7,891 nucleotides of DNA from JBNJEM01 sp051745935 (GCA_051745935.1 JBNJEM010000368.1:1-7891), one strand, 5' to 3'. Shown: positions 1-6,280, numbered from the stretch's first letter. A program made the numbers and translations. Notes: generated by a model not told the origin, from the letters alone.

Positions 1-204
1 TTCCGGTTCGTCCGGGCTGTGGTCCAGCCGGGATTTTGCCAGATATCCGGATTCTCCGGTTTGTGCCCGACAGTCCAGTCGCTGGGGCGTAAAATAGCCG
101 GCCGATGGCGTTTCAATAGCCATCAAGGGGTATGGTACAATTAGCTGACGTCTCGCAAACTGAATGTATGGTCGGCATGATGAGTATTGGCGGAGCTTGG
201 GTGG
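1..204. other. Noncoding DNA, no supportable gene
   Basis: All three forward frames are closed by stops within the first 135 bases, and none shows recognisable protein sequence. A short tail of an upstream gene ending in this stretch cannot be excluded, because one forward frame stays open from the window edge to a TAG near 110. Reverse-strand open frames covering 113-425 run through the repeat at 205-272 and read like translated repeat, so I did not call them. Small imperfect stems such as CCGGGCTG/CAGCCGG near 12-31 are visible but have no assignable role. Confidence 0.4.
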
Positions 205-272
205 CACGGGCTGAGCGAGCGTCGTAACATGATCCCATTTCCAGCAGGTGACCAACGCGAGCGGAGCCCGTG
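205..272. repeat. Stem-forming intergenic repeat, copy 1 (68 nt)
   Basis: The outer arms CACGGGCT (205-212) and AGCCCGTG (265-272) are perfect inverted complements, with a second short pairing GCGT/ACGC inside them. A second copy lies at 7747-7813. The 25 nt from 199 to 223 differ from 7741-7765 at one position, and 255-272 matches 7796-7813 at 16 of 18 positions, while the central loop is unrelated. The arm difference is compensated on the other side (G-C here, T-A in the other copy), so pairing is conserved while sequence changes. It is probably a small dispersed palindromic element; its role is unknown. Confidence 0.6.
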
Positions 273-433
273 GGCGCTGCCGTTGCCGCCAGAGCGTGAT
301 TGGCCTGCAAGGGGCGTCCGAGAACAACCGTCATGAGGACGTACGGCGTCAAAAGATGCGTGCAACAGAACAAAAATGGTAACCGTTCGCACTTCCGGTG
401 CACATCTTGAAGAAAGGCTTTTCAAGGTGCAAA

Positions 434-600
434 TGCCACGGGCTTGTCCCGTGGTCCGTTACGTTCCACGCTACCGACGGCCAGGCGTGTTGTGTCTGAC
501 CGGTTTGTAGCGGCGAGCGTGAACCACCACGGGACAAGCCCGTGGCATCCATGCGGGCTCCGGTGTCGAGGCCGTGTAGCGGCACCCGTGAACGGCTACA
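434..600. repeat. Compound palindromic repeat, copy A (most complete)
   Basis: Three stem-loops lie in a row. The first is CCACGGG-CTTGT-CCCGTGG (436-454). The middle one is CGGCCAG with CTGACCG (478-502, one mismatch). The third is CCACGGG-ACAAG-CCCGTGG (527-545). Hairpins 1 and 3 are reverse complements of each other, so the left arm to about 474 and the right arm 507-545 form a large imperfect inverted repeat. The 470-594 part aligns in the same orientation with 2959-3083 (by eye above 80% identity), and 434-506 aligns with 4727-4800. A GTAGCGGC...CGTGAAC module occurs twice, at 507 and 576. It lies just upstream of the start of the next gene. It resembles paired REP elements (REPINs) or a MITE; this is inference from shape. 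Confidence 0.75.
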
Positions 601-643
601 AAAATGGAACACTAGTAGAATACGGGGACTCGGGAACCATTTC

Positions 644-2899
644 GTGGAATCATTTTCCATCACATGTACAACCTGTCGGGCTCGGCTTCGGGTCCGGGAC
701 GAATCGGCCATCGGCCAGATTCTAGCTTGCCCAAAATGCGGAAGCATGGTGCTGGTGGAAGCGCCCGGGACGGCGGCTGAGCATCCAGGAGCGGCGTCGG
801 ACACCCCGTCACCGCCCTCCGCGGGCTCTTCGTCTCACCGGGAGGGCTCGCGCGCGGCGGGGACCGTGCACTCTGATTCCACGCCGGCTCCGGAGGGATC
901 GGAACCCGGGGAACCGCCGGCGACTGAAGGAGAGCGGCACCAGGACGGCGAGTCGGGTAAAGACGTCCGGTCGTCCCGCCCCCAACGCACCTTCAAGTTC
1001 CGGGAAGATTTCGACGTGCCGGCGGAGCCGGCCGAAGGGAAGACGCCGCGGAAGCCAAACACGCCGGCGCCGCCCAAACAATCCGCCGGGTTCGCGCCGG
1101 AGCCCGAATCGTTGGTGGAGCAGCCGGCGGCGGACGACTCACCGGTTCCCCCGGCCGCGGCGACCAGCCCCACGACTCGCCGCTACCAACAGTGGCTGTT
1201 GATCGGAGCCGCCGCGCTGTTGGGTTTGATCCTCGCGGTCTTGATGGTGGGGATCTTCGCCTCGGGCGGCGCCGGCAATGGAACCGCCCGGGTGGAAAGC
1301 CCGAATGGGGCGGCTCCGGGTCGAAACGATGCTCCCGGCCCACCCAAGGCGAACGGTCCCAAACGAACCACGGACAATGGACTGGCCGCGAAGAACGGCG
1401 GCCAGGAGACCAAAAAGCGGGATATCGAAGAAAAACCCGTTCCGGACGCCAAGAAATCGACTGATTTGAAAGGTTCGCCTCAGCCAGCCGACCCCGAAGG
1501 GAAGACGGATGACGAAGACTCGGCCGATGCAAAGGATGCTCACGCGGAGCCGGTCGAAAAGAAGGGCTCGGGTTCCGAAGACGCCAAGCCTTCCTCCACG
1601 GCTTCCCCCGATCCAGCGGATGACGAATCACCTCCGGACACCGCGCCTCCCGACGCGGTTGAGGACAACGGAGCGGAAGGCAAGGCAGCTGGCCCGAACT
1701 TGTTCACGGATCCGTCCGATTCCACGTCCACGGCCTCCGCTAAACCGGCGGCGAAAGCGGACATCCCGCCGCCGGATGGCGCCGCGGGCATGAGTGAAGC
1801 CGAGACGCGGGATCGTCTCTCGACGCCCCTCGTCGCGATCGAACATTCTCAAATCCCCCTGGCTGACTTTGCTGAATTCGTTTCGGGACTCACGGCGGTT
1901 CCAGTAACCCTCGACGTGGACGCGTTGCCTCCGCTGGGCATCACGGCCGACACGCCACTGGCGTTCGATCTGCGCAGCGTCACGATCAAGGAGGTTCTGG
2001 AGGCGGCGTTGGAGCCCGTGGGGCTGAACTACTCCGTCAAACCAGGCCATATTCTGATCACCGCCGACGAGCCACTCCGGGAAAAACGATCCACGCGGAC
2101 CTATGATGTCGCCGACTTGGCCGACGACGCGGAGGCAGCCGATGGACTAGCCGCCCACGTCACGTCCCTCATTGCCAACCGTTCCTGGGAGCGTGAAGGA
2201 GGGGACGCGACGTTGAGTGTCAAGAAGCAGTCACTTGAAGTACGGCAAACGGAAATGGTTCACTTCCGGATCGCTCGTTTTCTGGACCGCCTGCGCGCCG
2301 CGCGTGGTTTACCGCCGCGCGGTGATTTGCGATCCGAGTGGCTCGAGATACCACCAGCCTTCGTGCGAGCCGCCGCTGAATTGAACACGCCCTTGACGGC
2401 CATATTCATCCAACCCACTCCACTCGGACAAATCCTGGACTATATCGAAACCGAAGCAAATCTTCGCATCTTGACGGATTGGCGAGCTTTGGGAGAGTTG
2501 AACCTAACCCCGTCGTTTTCTCAACCCATTAAACTCTCCGAACAGCCGCTGCGTGAATTGTTGGATTCCTGGCTCGCCTCCATGGAACTCGGCTATCGTG
2601 TCCTTGACGCTCACACGGTTCAAATCAGTAGCCGGGCGGCGATCACCGCGCGTCCCGAGCTGGAACTGTATCCCGTGAACGGTGAACGGGACGATGAAAA
2701 CAAGGATTTGGTCGCCGAGATCAAGGCACACGTTGGAACTTCGTTCTTCTCGGATGCTGAAAGCCCTGGGGCCATTGCCTACGACAGCGCGAGCAACTGC
2801 CTGCTGGTATCTCTTCCACAGCCGCAACAACGAGCCGTGTTCGCTTGGCTCCGCCAGCACGACAAAGTGGATTTCGACGTGAACGGAACGGATGAGTGA
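644..2899 (+). CDS. Membrane-anchored protein with N-terminal zinc ribbon and two STN-like modules
   Basis: Unnamed 751-residue protein. I place the start at GTG 644, directly before the zinc ribbon; a GGGA at 632-635 is a weak ribosome binding site. The earlier in-frame ATG at 542 lies inside a dispersed repeat and adds 34 residues of translated repeat. Seen: a CxxC...CxxC zinc ribbon (C8, C11, C29, C32); a Pro/Glu/Ser-rich low-complexity stretch to about 183; one membrane segment (184-206); a charged disordered stretch to about 385; then two modules. Residues 392-474 and 580-663 resemble secretin/TonB short N-terminal (STN) domains, with patterns like 'LREVLEALLEPVGLNYSV..GHILIT'. Each is followed by a region beginning YDV (487) or YPV (near 675). 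Inferred topology: zinc ribbon in the cytoplasm, STN modules outside the inner membrane. There is no secretin barrel, so this is not itself a secretin. Function is unknown; a structural or sensory envelope role is a guess. It appears monocistronic. Confidence 0.85.
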   Translation: MESFSITCTTCRARLRVRDESAIGQILACPKCGSMVLVEAPGTAAEHPGAASDTPSPPSAGSSSHREGSRAAGTVHSDSTPAPEGSEPGEPPATEGERHQDGESGKDVRSSRPQRTFKFREDFDVPAEPAEGKTPRKPNTPAPPKQSAGFAPEPESLVEQPAADDSPVPPAAATSPTTRRYQQWLLIGAAALLGLILAVLMVGIFASGGAGNGTARVESPNGAAPGRNDAPGPPKANGPKRTTDNGLAAKNGGQETKKRDIEEKPVPDAKKSTDLKGSPQPADPEGKTDDEDSADAKDAHAEPVEKKGSGSEDAKPSSTASPDPADDESPPDTAPPDAVEDNGAEGKAAGPNLFTDPSDSTSTASAKPAAKADIPPPDGAAGMSEAETRDRLSTPLVAIEHSQIPLADFAEFVSGLTAVPVTLDVDALPPLGITADTPLAFDLRSVTIKEVLEAALEPVGLNYSVKPGHILITADEPLREKRSTRTYDVADLADDAEAADGLAAHVTSLIANRSWEREGGDATLSVKKQSLEVRQTEMVHFRIARFLDRLRAARGLPPRGDLRSEWLEIPPAFVRAAAELNTPLTAIFIQPTPLGQILDYIETEANLRILTDWRALGELNLTPSFSQPIKLSEQPLRELLDSWLASMELGYRVLDAHTVQISSRAAITARPELELYPVNGERDDENKDLVAEIKAHVGTSFFSDAESPGAIAYDSASNCLLVSLPQPQQRAVFAWLRQHDKVDFDVNGTDE

Positions 2900-2901
2900 C
2901 G

Positions 2902-2932
2902 AATGCTTGGGATCGCGGCGGGCATTTTCTTT
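2902..2932 (+). terminator. Probable intrinsic terminator after the zinc-ribbon/STN gene
   Basis: Arms AATGCTTG (2902-2909) and CGGGCATT (2919-2926) form an 8-bp stem with two G-U pairs and a 9-nt loop. The stem runs straight into TTTTCTTT (2925-2932). It starts 3 nt after the TGA stop. The stem is weak, so confidence is moderate. Confidence 0.5.
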
Positions 2933-2943
2933 GTCTCTCATCT

Positions 2944-3085
2944 TGTAACCGTTCACGGGCACCGACCGCCAGGAGTGGTGTGTCTGGTCGGTTTGTAGCG
3001 GCGAGCGTGAACCACCGCGGGACAAGCCCGTGGCATCCATGTGGGCCCTGCGTGTCCAGGCCATCTAGCGGCGTCCCTGAACGTC
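2944..3085. repeat. Compound palindromic repeat, copy B
   Basis: It aligns with copy A (470-594 against 2959-3083) in the same orientation with small balanced indels. The 3' hairpin is CCGCGGG-ACAAG-CCCGTGG (3015-3033), where the changed base still pairs as G-U. The left end (2944-2964, beginning TGTAACCGTTCACGGG) is close to the reverse complement of the right end of copy A (576-600). Copy B's own right end (3065-3085) is a weaker inverted match. The whole thus looks like a roughly 140-bp element with imperfect terminal inverted repeats. It fills the gap between two convergent genes and ends directly at the transporter's stop codon. Confidence 0.7.
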
Positions 3086-4573
3086 TCACTTGATCCCCAA
3101 CTTCTTCTGGATCTGTTCCAGTGGCACGCCTTTCGTTTCCGGCATGACGAAGATGACCCACAGCAGCTGTCCCACCATGCAAACGCAGTAAAACGCGAAC
3201 ACATGAGCGCCGGACACCTCGGCGATCACAGGAAAGGTCAGAGAGATGAGCGCGGCCATCATCCAATGCGTGAAGCTTCCCAGGGCCTGGCCCCGAGCGC
3301 GAACCCGGTTGGGAAAGATCTCGCCAATAAACACCCAAATCACGGCCCCCTGCCCGAACGCGTGCGAGGCGATAAACACGATCAAGCTGAGCAACACGAT
3401 GATCCCACCGACGTCCGTGTAGAAGGCCCACGCCGTGGTCCCCAAGCTGAGAATATATCCAATCGATCCAACCAACATCAGTTTCCTGCGACCAAAGTGA
3501 TCGATAATCGCCAAGGCGGCCATGGTGAAAACCAGATTAACGAAGCCGATCCCCACGGAACTGCCCAGTGCGGCGAGCTCTCCGTAACCAGCCATTTCGA
3601 AAATCCGTTTCGTGTAGTAGATCAGCGCGTTGATACCGGAAAGCTGATTGAAGGCCGCGATGGTAACGGCAAGCATAATCGGCTTCATGTATTTGCGGCA
3701 GAAAAACGGATCCTGGAGGCTTTGCTGTTCGCTTTCCAACGAGCCTTGAATCGCGTCAACCTCTTCTTCAACGGTTCCCAAATCCGTTCCCACTCTTCCC
3801 AACACGCGTTTTGCTTCGTCCATCCGATTCTGTGCGACCAGCCAACGGGGGCTGCGAGGCGTGATGGAAAGCAGCAGCGCGAAAGCGAAAGCGGGAATGG
3901 CTTCCACGCCAAACATCCACCGCCATTCCAGAGTGAGCTTATCCAGGCCCAATTGGCTTATCAGGAAGTTTGAAAGGTAGGCCAACAGGATTCCCAGCAC
4001 GATGTTGAACTGCACCAAAGCGACGAGACGCCCCCGGAACCGCGCGGGGGAAATCTCGGCCACGTACATCGGCGACACGACCGAGGCTCCGCCAACGGCC
4101 AATCCTCCGATGAACCGAAAGCTCATGAACGCCGGCATGCTCCAAGCCAAGGCGCTCCCTATCGCGGAAACGAAATAGAGCGCCCCGAGCACGAAAAGGA
4201 TCGTTCGGCGCCCGTGCCGATCAGCGGGCTTGCCAAAAGCAATGGCCCCGATAATGGTGCCCAACAAGGCCGCGGCCACCAAAAACCCATGCCAGAACGC
4301 TTTCCGCTGAATGTAGGGCAGATCCTGCTCGGCCACTCCCGCCAAGCCCGCCTTCTCTTGTTCCGGCGTCAATACCTCCTCCGGCCGCCCAAAGAAGTCG
4401 CCAATGCTGGCGTAGTCGAGGTCGTAGATTTCCCTCAGCGTGCCTTCAGCCCCCGAAATGACCGCCGTGTCGAAGCCGAACAACAACCCGCCCAGGGCCG
4501 CGACAATGGCACACCCCAATACGTAACCACGCAACCTGTTTGACGGCGGCATTGTCGATTGCGTTTCGATCAT
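3086..4573 (-). CDS. Sugar-porter-family MFS transporter
   Basis: A 495-residue, 12-helix major facilitator of the sugar porter family (XylE/GLUT type), expected in the inner membrane and probably a sugar:proton symporter; the substrate cannot be told. Visible hallmarks: GFDTAVISGA in helix 1 (33-42); DRHGRR between helices 2 and 3 (118-123); RFIGGLAVGG...AEISPARFRGR (153-182); PRSPRWL after helix 6 in place of the usual PESPRWL; a variant NQLSGIN...YY helix-7 sugar motif, where many members have QQ..GIN; FGRRK between helices 8 and 9; WVFIGEIFPNRVRARG; and PETKG at the C-terminus (478-482). The helix 1-2 loop is long and acidic (about 43-92), longer than in E. coli XylE. Start choice: ATG 4573 is preceded by AAGGAG at ideal spacing, so 30 upstream in-frame codons were dropped. 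It is convergent with the upstream + strand gene and stands alone, with no sugar-catabolic gene next to it in this window. Confidence 0.93.
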   Translation of the reverse strand: MIETQSTMPPSNRLRGYVLGCAIVAALGGLLFGFDTAVISGAEGTLREIYDLDYASIGDFFGRPEEVLTPEQEKAGLAGVAEQDLPYIQRKAFWHGFLVAAALLGTIIGAIAFGKPADRHGRRTILFVLGALYFVSAIGSALAWSMPAFMSFRFIGGLAVGGASVVSPMYVAEISPARFRGRLVALVQFNIVLGILLAYLSNFLISQLGLDKLTLEWRWMFGVEAIPAFAFALLLSITPRSPRWLVAQNRMDEAKRVLGRVGTDLGTVEEEVDAIQGSLESEQQSLQDPFFCRKYMKPIMLAVTIAAFNQLSGINALIYYTKRIFEMAGYGELAALGSSVGIGFVNLVFTMAALAIIDHFGRRKLMLVGSIGYILSLGTTAWAFYTDVGGIIVLLSLIVFIASHAFGQGAVIWVFIGEIFPNRVRARGQALGSFTHWMMAALISLTFPVIAEVSGAHVFAFYCVCMVGQLLWVIFVMPETKGVPLEQIQKKLGIK

Positions 4574-4580
4574 GCTACGA

Positions 4581-4586
4581 CTCCTT
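4581..4586 (-). promoter_or_regulatory. Ribosome binding site fixing the transporter start
   Basis: On the minus strand AAGGAG lies 7 nt before ATG 4573. It is the strongest Shine-Dalgarno match near any candidate start of this gene and decides against the longer reading frame that begins at 4663. Confidence 0.75.
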
Positions 4587-4687
4587 GTATACCGGTCGCG
4601 GATGACTTTCTCCGCCGCGAGTCCGACCAACGGGAGGACGGCTTGCGTCGGGCAGCGTTCCACCCGGAAAAATTAACCGCCTGAAAT

Positions 4688-4716
4688 ATAATACCCAACA
4701 TTGCAAAAAGTGTGAC
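4688..4716 (-). promoter_or_regulatory. Candidate sigma70-type promoter for the transporter
   Basis: The minus strand reads GTCACA (4716-4711, 4 of 6 to TTGACA), a spacer of exactly 17 nt, then TATTAT (4693-4688, 5 of 6 to TATAAT). It sits in a locally AT-rich patch (4675-4710) inside otherwise GC-rich DNA. The leader to the ATG would be about 105 nt. This is motif matching only; planctomycete promoter consensus may differ. Confidence 0.35.
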
Positions 4717-4726
4717 GCCACACGCC

Positions 4727-4800
4727 TGCCACCCGGCTTGTCCCGTGGTCCGTTACGCTTCACGCGACCGGCGGCCAGAAGTGGTGTGTCTGGCCGGTTT
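4727..4800. repeat. Compound palindromic repeat, copy C (left half only)
   Basis: It aligns with 434-506 of copy A in the same orientation. The first hairpin is damaged (CCACCCGG opposite CCCGTGG), but the middle hairpin is perfect here: CGGCCAG (4772-4778), an 11-nt loop, CTGGCCG (4790-4796). Similarity stops abruptly after GGTTT at 4800, the point where copies A and B continue into GTAGCGGCGAGCGTG. This suggests the elements break or assemble at that module boundary. It lies between the transporter's candidate promoter and the noncoding block that follows. Confidence 0.65.
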
Positions 4801-5448
4801 CTCCGGGCATCGCCAACGTCGCCCAGCCCACAATCATCGCTTTTTCCAACTGGCACTTCAAGAGTGGACAACGTGCACCGCGCCCCGCACGGCCCGAGAA
4901 CCATTCCAGGCCGCTCCGCGCGGCCCACGGGCGAATGGCCATGGATCCGTCCCGCGGACGGCGGCCTGCGCGCTGGGGTCAGGGCCCGTAAAGCCGCCAC
5001 CCTGGGGTGCTAACCCCACCGGTTGCGTTGCGGGGCTCGGTGTGACGTTACGGGCTCTTGCCCCGCTCCGGGGTGGCTCGAGGCGGGGTTGGAAACCGGG
5101 GCAGGAGACGCGGAACTCCGTCGCCCCAGCGCGCATCCCTCCGTGCCGATCGGTGGCTCGACACCAGCAATGGACACCCGGCAGCCGACCGGCACTGCGG
5201 GATGGCGGTTAAACCGCCAGGCGTCCGGCGCGTTTGAGCAGTGGCTGGCGCCGCGGCCGCGCATCAACTGGCCGGCGCGCCCGCCGAGATCAGATTTTTC
5301 GAGTCGATTGATTGCTCGACGTTCACGACGTCGGTGGAAACGCGGGGGCGAGCGGGGCACGTGGTTTGGGAGGCCCACGAGCGGGTAACTCGTGACACTT
5401 TCGGCCCCCTGGGGCAATGAGGGGTTGGAAGGGCTGAGCCAAGAAAGC
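4801..5448. other. GC-rich intergenic DNA without a supportable gene
   Basis: About 650 bp with several overlapping open frames on both strands, as expected from high GC. None has a recognisable domain, a clear ribosome binding site or plausible protein composition. Small inverted repeats are present: GGGGT-GCTA-ACCCC (5004-5017); GCGGGGC with GCCCCGC around a 23-nt loop (5030-5066); TGGCGGTT-A-AACCGCCA (5203-5219). None is followed by a T run, so they are not obvious terminators. Their role is unknown. Confidence 0.5.
5203..5219. repeat. Perfect 17-nt palindrome
   Basis: TGGCGGTT, a single A, then AACCGCCA: an uninterrupted 8-bp inverted repeat in noncoding DNA. No T tract follows on either strand. 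It could be a protein-binding site or a relic of a small palindromic repeat; nothing in the sequence decides. Confidence 0.4.
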
Positions 5449-5449
5449 G

Positions 5450-5475
5450 AAAAACCCCTTGCGGAACAAGGGGTT
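5450..5475 (-). terminator. Intrinsic terminator of tRNA-Cys
   Basis: On the minus strand AACCCCTT (5475-5468), a 7-nt loop, and AAGGGGTT (5460-5453) form a perfect 8-bp stem. The stem runs into TTTTT and then CGCTTTC. It begins 8 nt past the end of the tRNA, the expected place for a single-gene tRNA transcript terminator. Confidence 0.85.
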
Positions 5476-5483
5476 AAGTTAAG

Positions 5484-5555
5484 AGGCGCCGATCGGATTC
5501 GAACCGATGATGGCGGATTTGCAATCCGCTGCCTTAGCCACTTGGCTACGGCGCC
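5484..5555 (-). tRNA. tRNA-Cys (anticodon GCA)
   Basis: The 72-nt sequence folds as a complete cloverleaf. The acceptor stem is GGCGCCG with CGGCGCC. The anticodon arm is GCGGA-TTGCAAA-TCCGC with GCA at 5522-5520. The T arm is ATCGG-TTCGAAT-CCGAT. The unpaired discriminator at 5484 is U, the identity base expected for tRNA-Cys. CCA is not encoded, so it must be added after transcription. A TATACA at 5568-5563 just upstream could be the -10 element, but no good -35 is visible. The gene stands alone and is followed by its own terminator. Confidence 0.96.
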
Positions 5556-5718
5556 AAACGCTTGTATAGACGGGAGTTGCAACGTTTGGGTGAGTTGTTA
5601 GAGTCAATGACTACACCCGCAACTACGCCTTTTCATGTGATTGCCAAAAGGATCCCGTGTTGCGGGTACAACACGGGGTGTATTAGCACTGAAACCCTTT
5701 AGCGAGGAGCGCCAACAC

Positions 5719-6066
5719 ATAAGCAATTCTAGCACGCGCCGCTCTCGCGGCAAACCCACCTTCCCCCTCTGGTTCCACAAGGGATCTGGCCAATGGGCCA
5801 AAAAGATCCGCCGCCGAACCTACTATTTCGGCACCGACCCCGACCAGGCTTTAGCCGAATATCCGCGGGTGAAAGATGACTTGGAGGCTGGGCAAACACC
5901 ACGGGATGTTTCGCCCGACGCGGTCACTCTCGCGACAGCCAAACAACCGCGCCCAAAAATGCCCGTCCACCCCCATCTCCGGGTTGCAGAGCCGGGCTCG
6001 AGTTTTCACTTCCGACCGAGGCCCAGTGGGAATATGCCTGCCGTGCCGGGGGCGATCAAGCGCTGA
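5719..6066 (+). pseudogene. N-terminal remnant of a phage-type (tyrosine recombinase) integrase
   Basis: The translated piece from 5761 reads FPLWFHKGSGQWAKKIRR and then RTYYFGTDPDQALAEY, followed by a KDDLEAGQTPR stretch. I recognise this as the N-terminal arm of the tyrosine-recombinase integrases common in planctomycete genomes, which continue into a 'LTVRDLCNRFL' core-binding domain. Here similarity ends at about 5940. The core-binding and catalytic domains (R...HxxR...Y) are absent, so it cannot recombine DNA. The frame is open from 5641 to 6066, but residues after about 5940 are unrelated. GAGGAG (5704-5709) sits 9 nt before an ATA at 5719 that lines up with where the ATG of an intact gene would be. 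It lies 164 nt from tRNA-Cys, on its 5' side. Confidence 0.6.
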
Positions 6067-6150
6067 CGTACGGTGACCAAGACACAGACTTCTCGACCTG
6101 GGAGAACTTGGCTGATGAGATCTTTAGCCGCGGCGTGATGAAGTCGCTCG
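5985..6150 (+). pseudogene. Fragment of a formylglycine-generating-enzyme (SUMF1/FGE-sulfatase) domain
   Basis: In the frame of 6009 the DNA encodes GLEFSLPTEAQWEYACRAG, then GDQALTYGD and NLAD (to 6116). The LPTEAQWEYACRAG core (6009-6050) is a hallmark of the FGE-sulfatase domain family, whose members oxidise a sulfatase cysteine to formylglycine or serve as related accessory domains. No start codon, N-terminal half or C-terminal half (where the catalytic cysteines lie) is present. The frame stays open to 6386, but after NLAD I see no family similarity. It directly follows the integrase remnant in a different frame, so two unrelated fragments are joined. Confidence 0.7.
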
Positions 6151-6228
6151 CCGTGCATCCCGATACGGTCTCGGCTTGTCCGAGGGATTATTACGTTCCT
6201 TGCTACATAACGCGGTTGCGTGCGCCCC

Positions 6229-6280
6229 TTCCCGGTTTCGGTCCGCGGCGGCTGAGGCCGCCACGGACCGAAACCGGGAA
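6229..6280. repeat. Long near-perfect palindrome (24-bp arms)
   Basis: The left arm starts TTCCCGGTTTCGGTCCG and continues CGGCGGC; the right arm starts GCCGCC and ends CGGACCGAAACCGGGAA. The loop is TGAG and there is one internal C/A mismatch (6246 against 6263). The stem is very stable. On the plus strand it is followed by AACAATG and on the minus strand by GGGGCG, so it has no T tract and is not a classical intrinsic terminator. It sits in gene debris between the FGE fragment and the truncated sulfatase. Confidence 0.8.

Noticed and set aside
113..425. Two overlapping minus-strand open frames near the window start
   Set aside because: Both run through the stem repeat at 205-272, have no domain and lack convincing ribosome binding sites.
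542..643. Upstream ATG start (542) for the zinc-ribbon/STN protein
   Set aside because: It lies inside the third hairpin of a dispersed repeat, and the extra 34 residues match translated repeat rather than a protein domain.
349..804. Minus-strand open frame containing MDATGLSRGGSRSPLQT
   Set aside because: The same peptide appears when the repeat at 2944-3085 is translated in the matching frame, so it is translated repeat DNA and overlaps the real gene start.
3041..3973. 310-codon plus-strand open frame
   Set aside because: It is antisense to the sugar-porter gene, rich in His, Asn and Gln as expected for the reverse of a membrane protein, with no domain.
434..4800. CRISPR array from the recurring palindromic repeats
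   Set aside because: Copies are kilobases apart, differ in sequence, have no regular spacers, and no cas gene is present.
4712..5388. Several open frames in the GC-rich gap upstream of tRNA-Cys
   Set aside because: They overlap one another on both strands, have Pro/Arg/Gly-rich composition typical of noncoding GC-rich DNA, and show no motif.
5484..5555. tRNA-Cys as a phage attachment site with a duplicated 3' end
   Set aside because: I found no partial copy of the tRNA 3' end elsewhere in the window, and the integrase remnant is on the 5' side.
5010..5582. 190-codon minus-strand open frame ending in AKWLRQRIANPPSSVRIRSAP
   Set aside because: The N-terminal part is a read-through of the tRNA-Cys gene in frame, a known source of false proteins, and the remainder has no family similarity.
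6229..6280. Calling the long palindrome a rho-independent terminator
   Set aside because: Neither strand has a T run after the stem, and no intact gene ends beside it.
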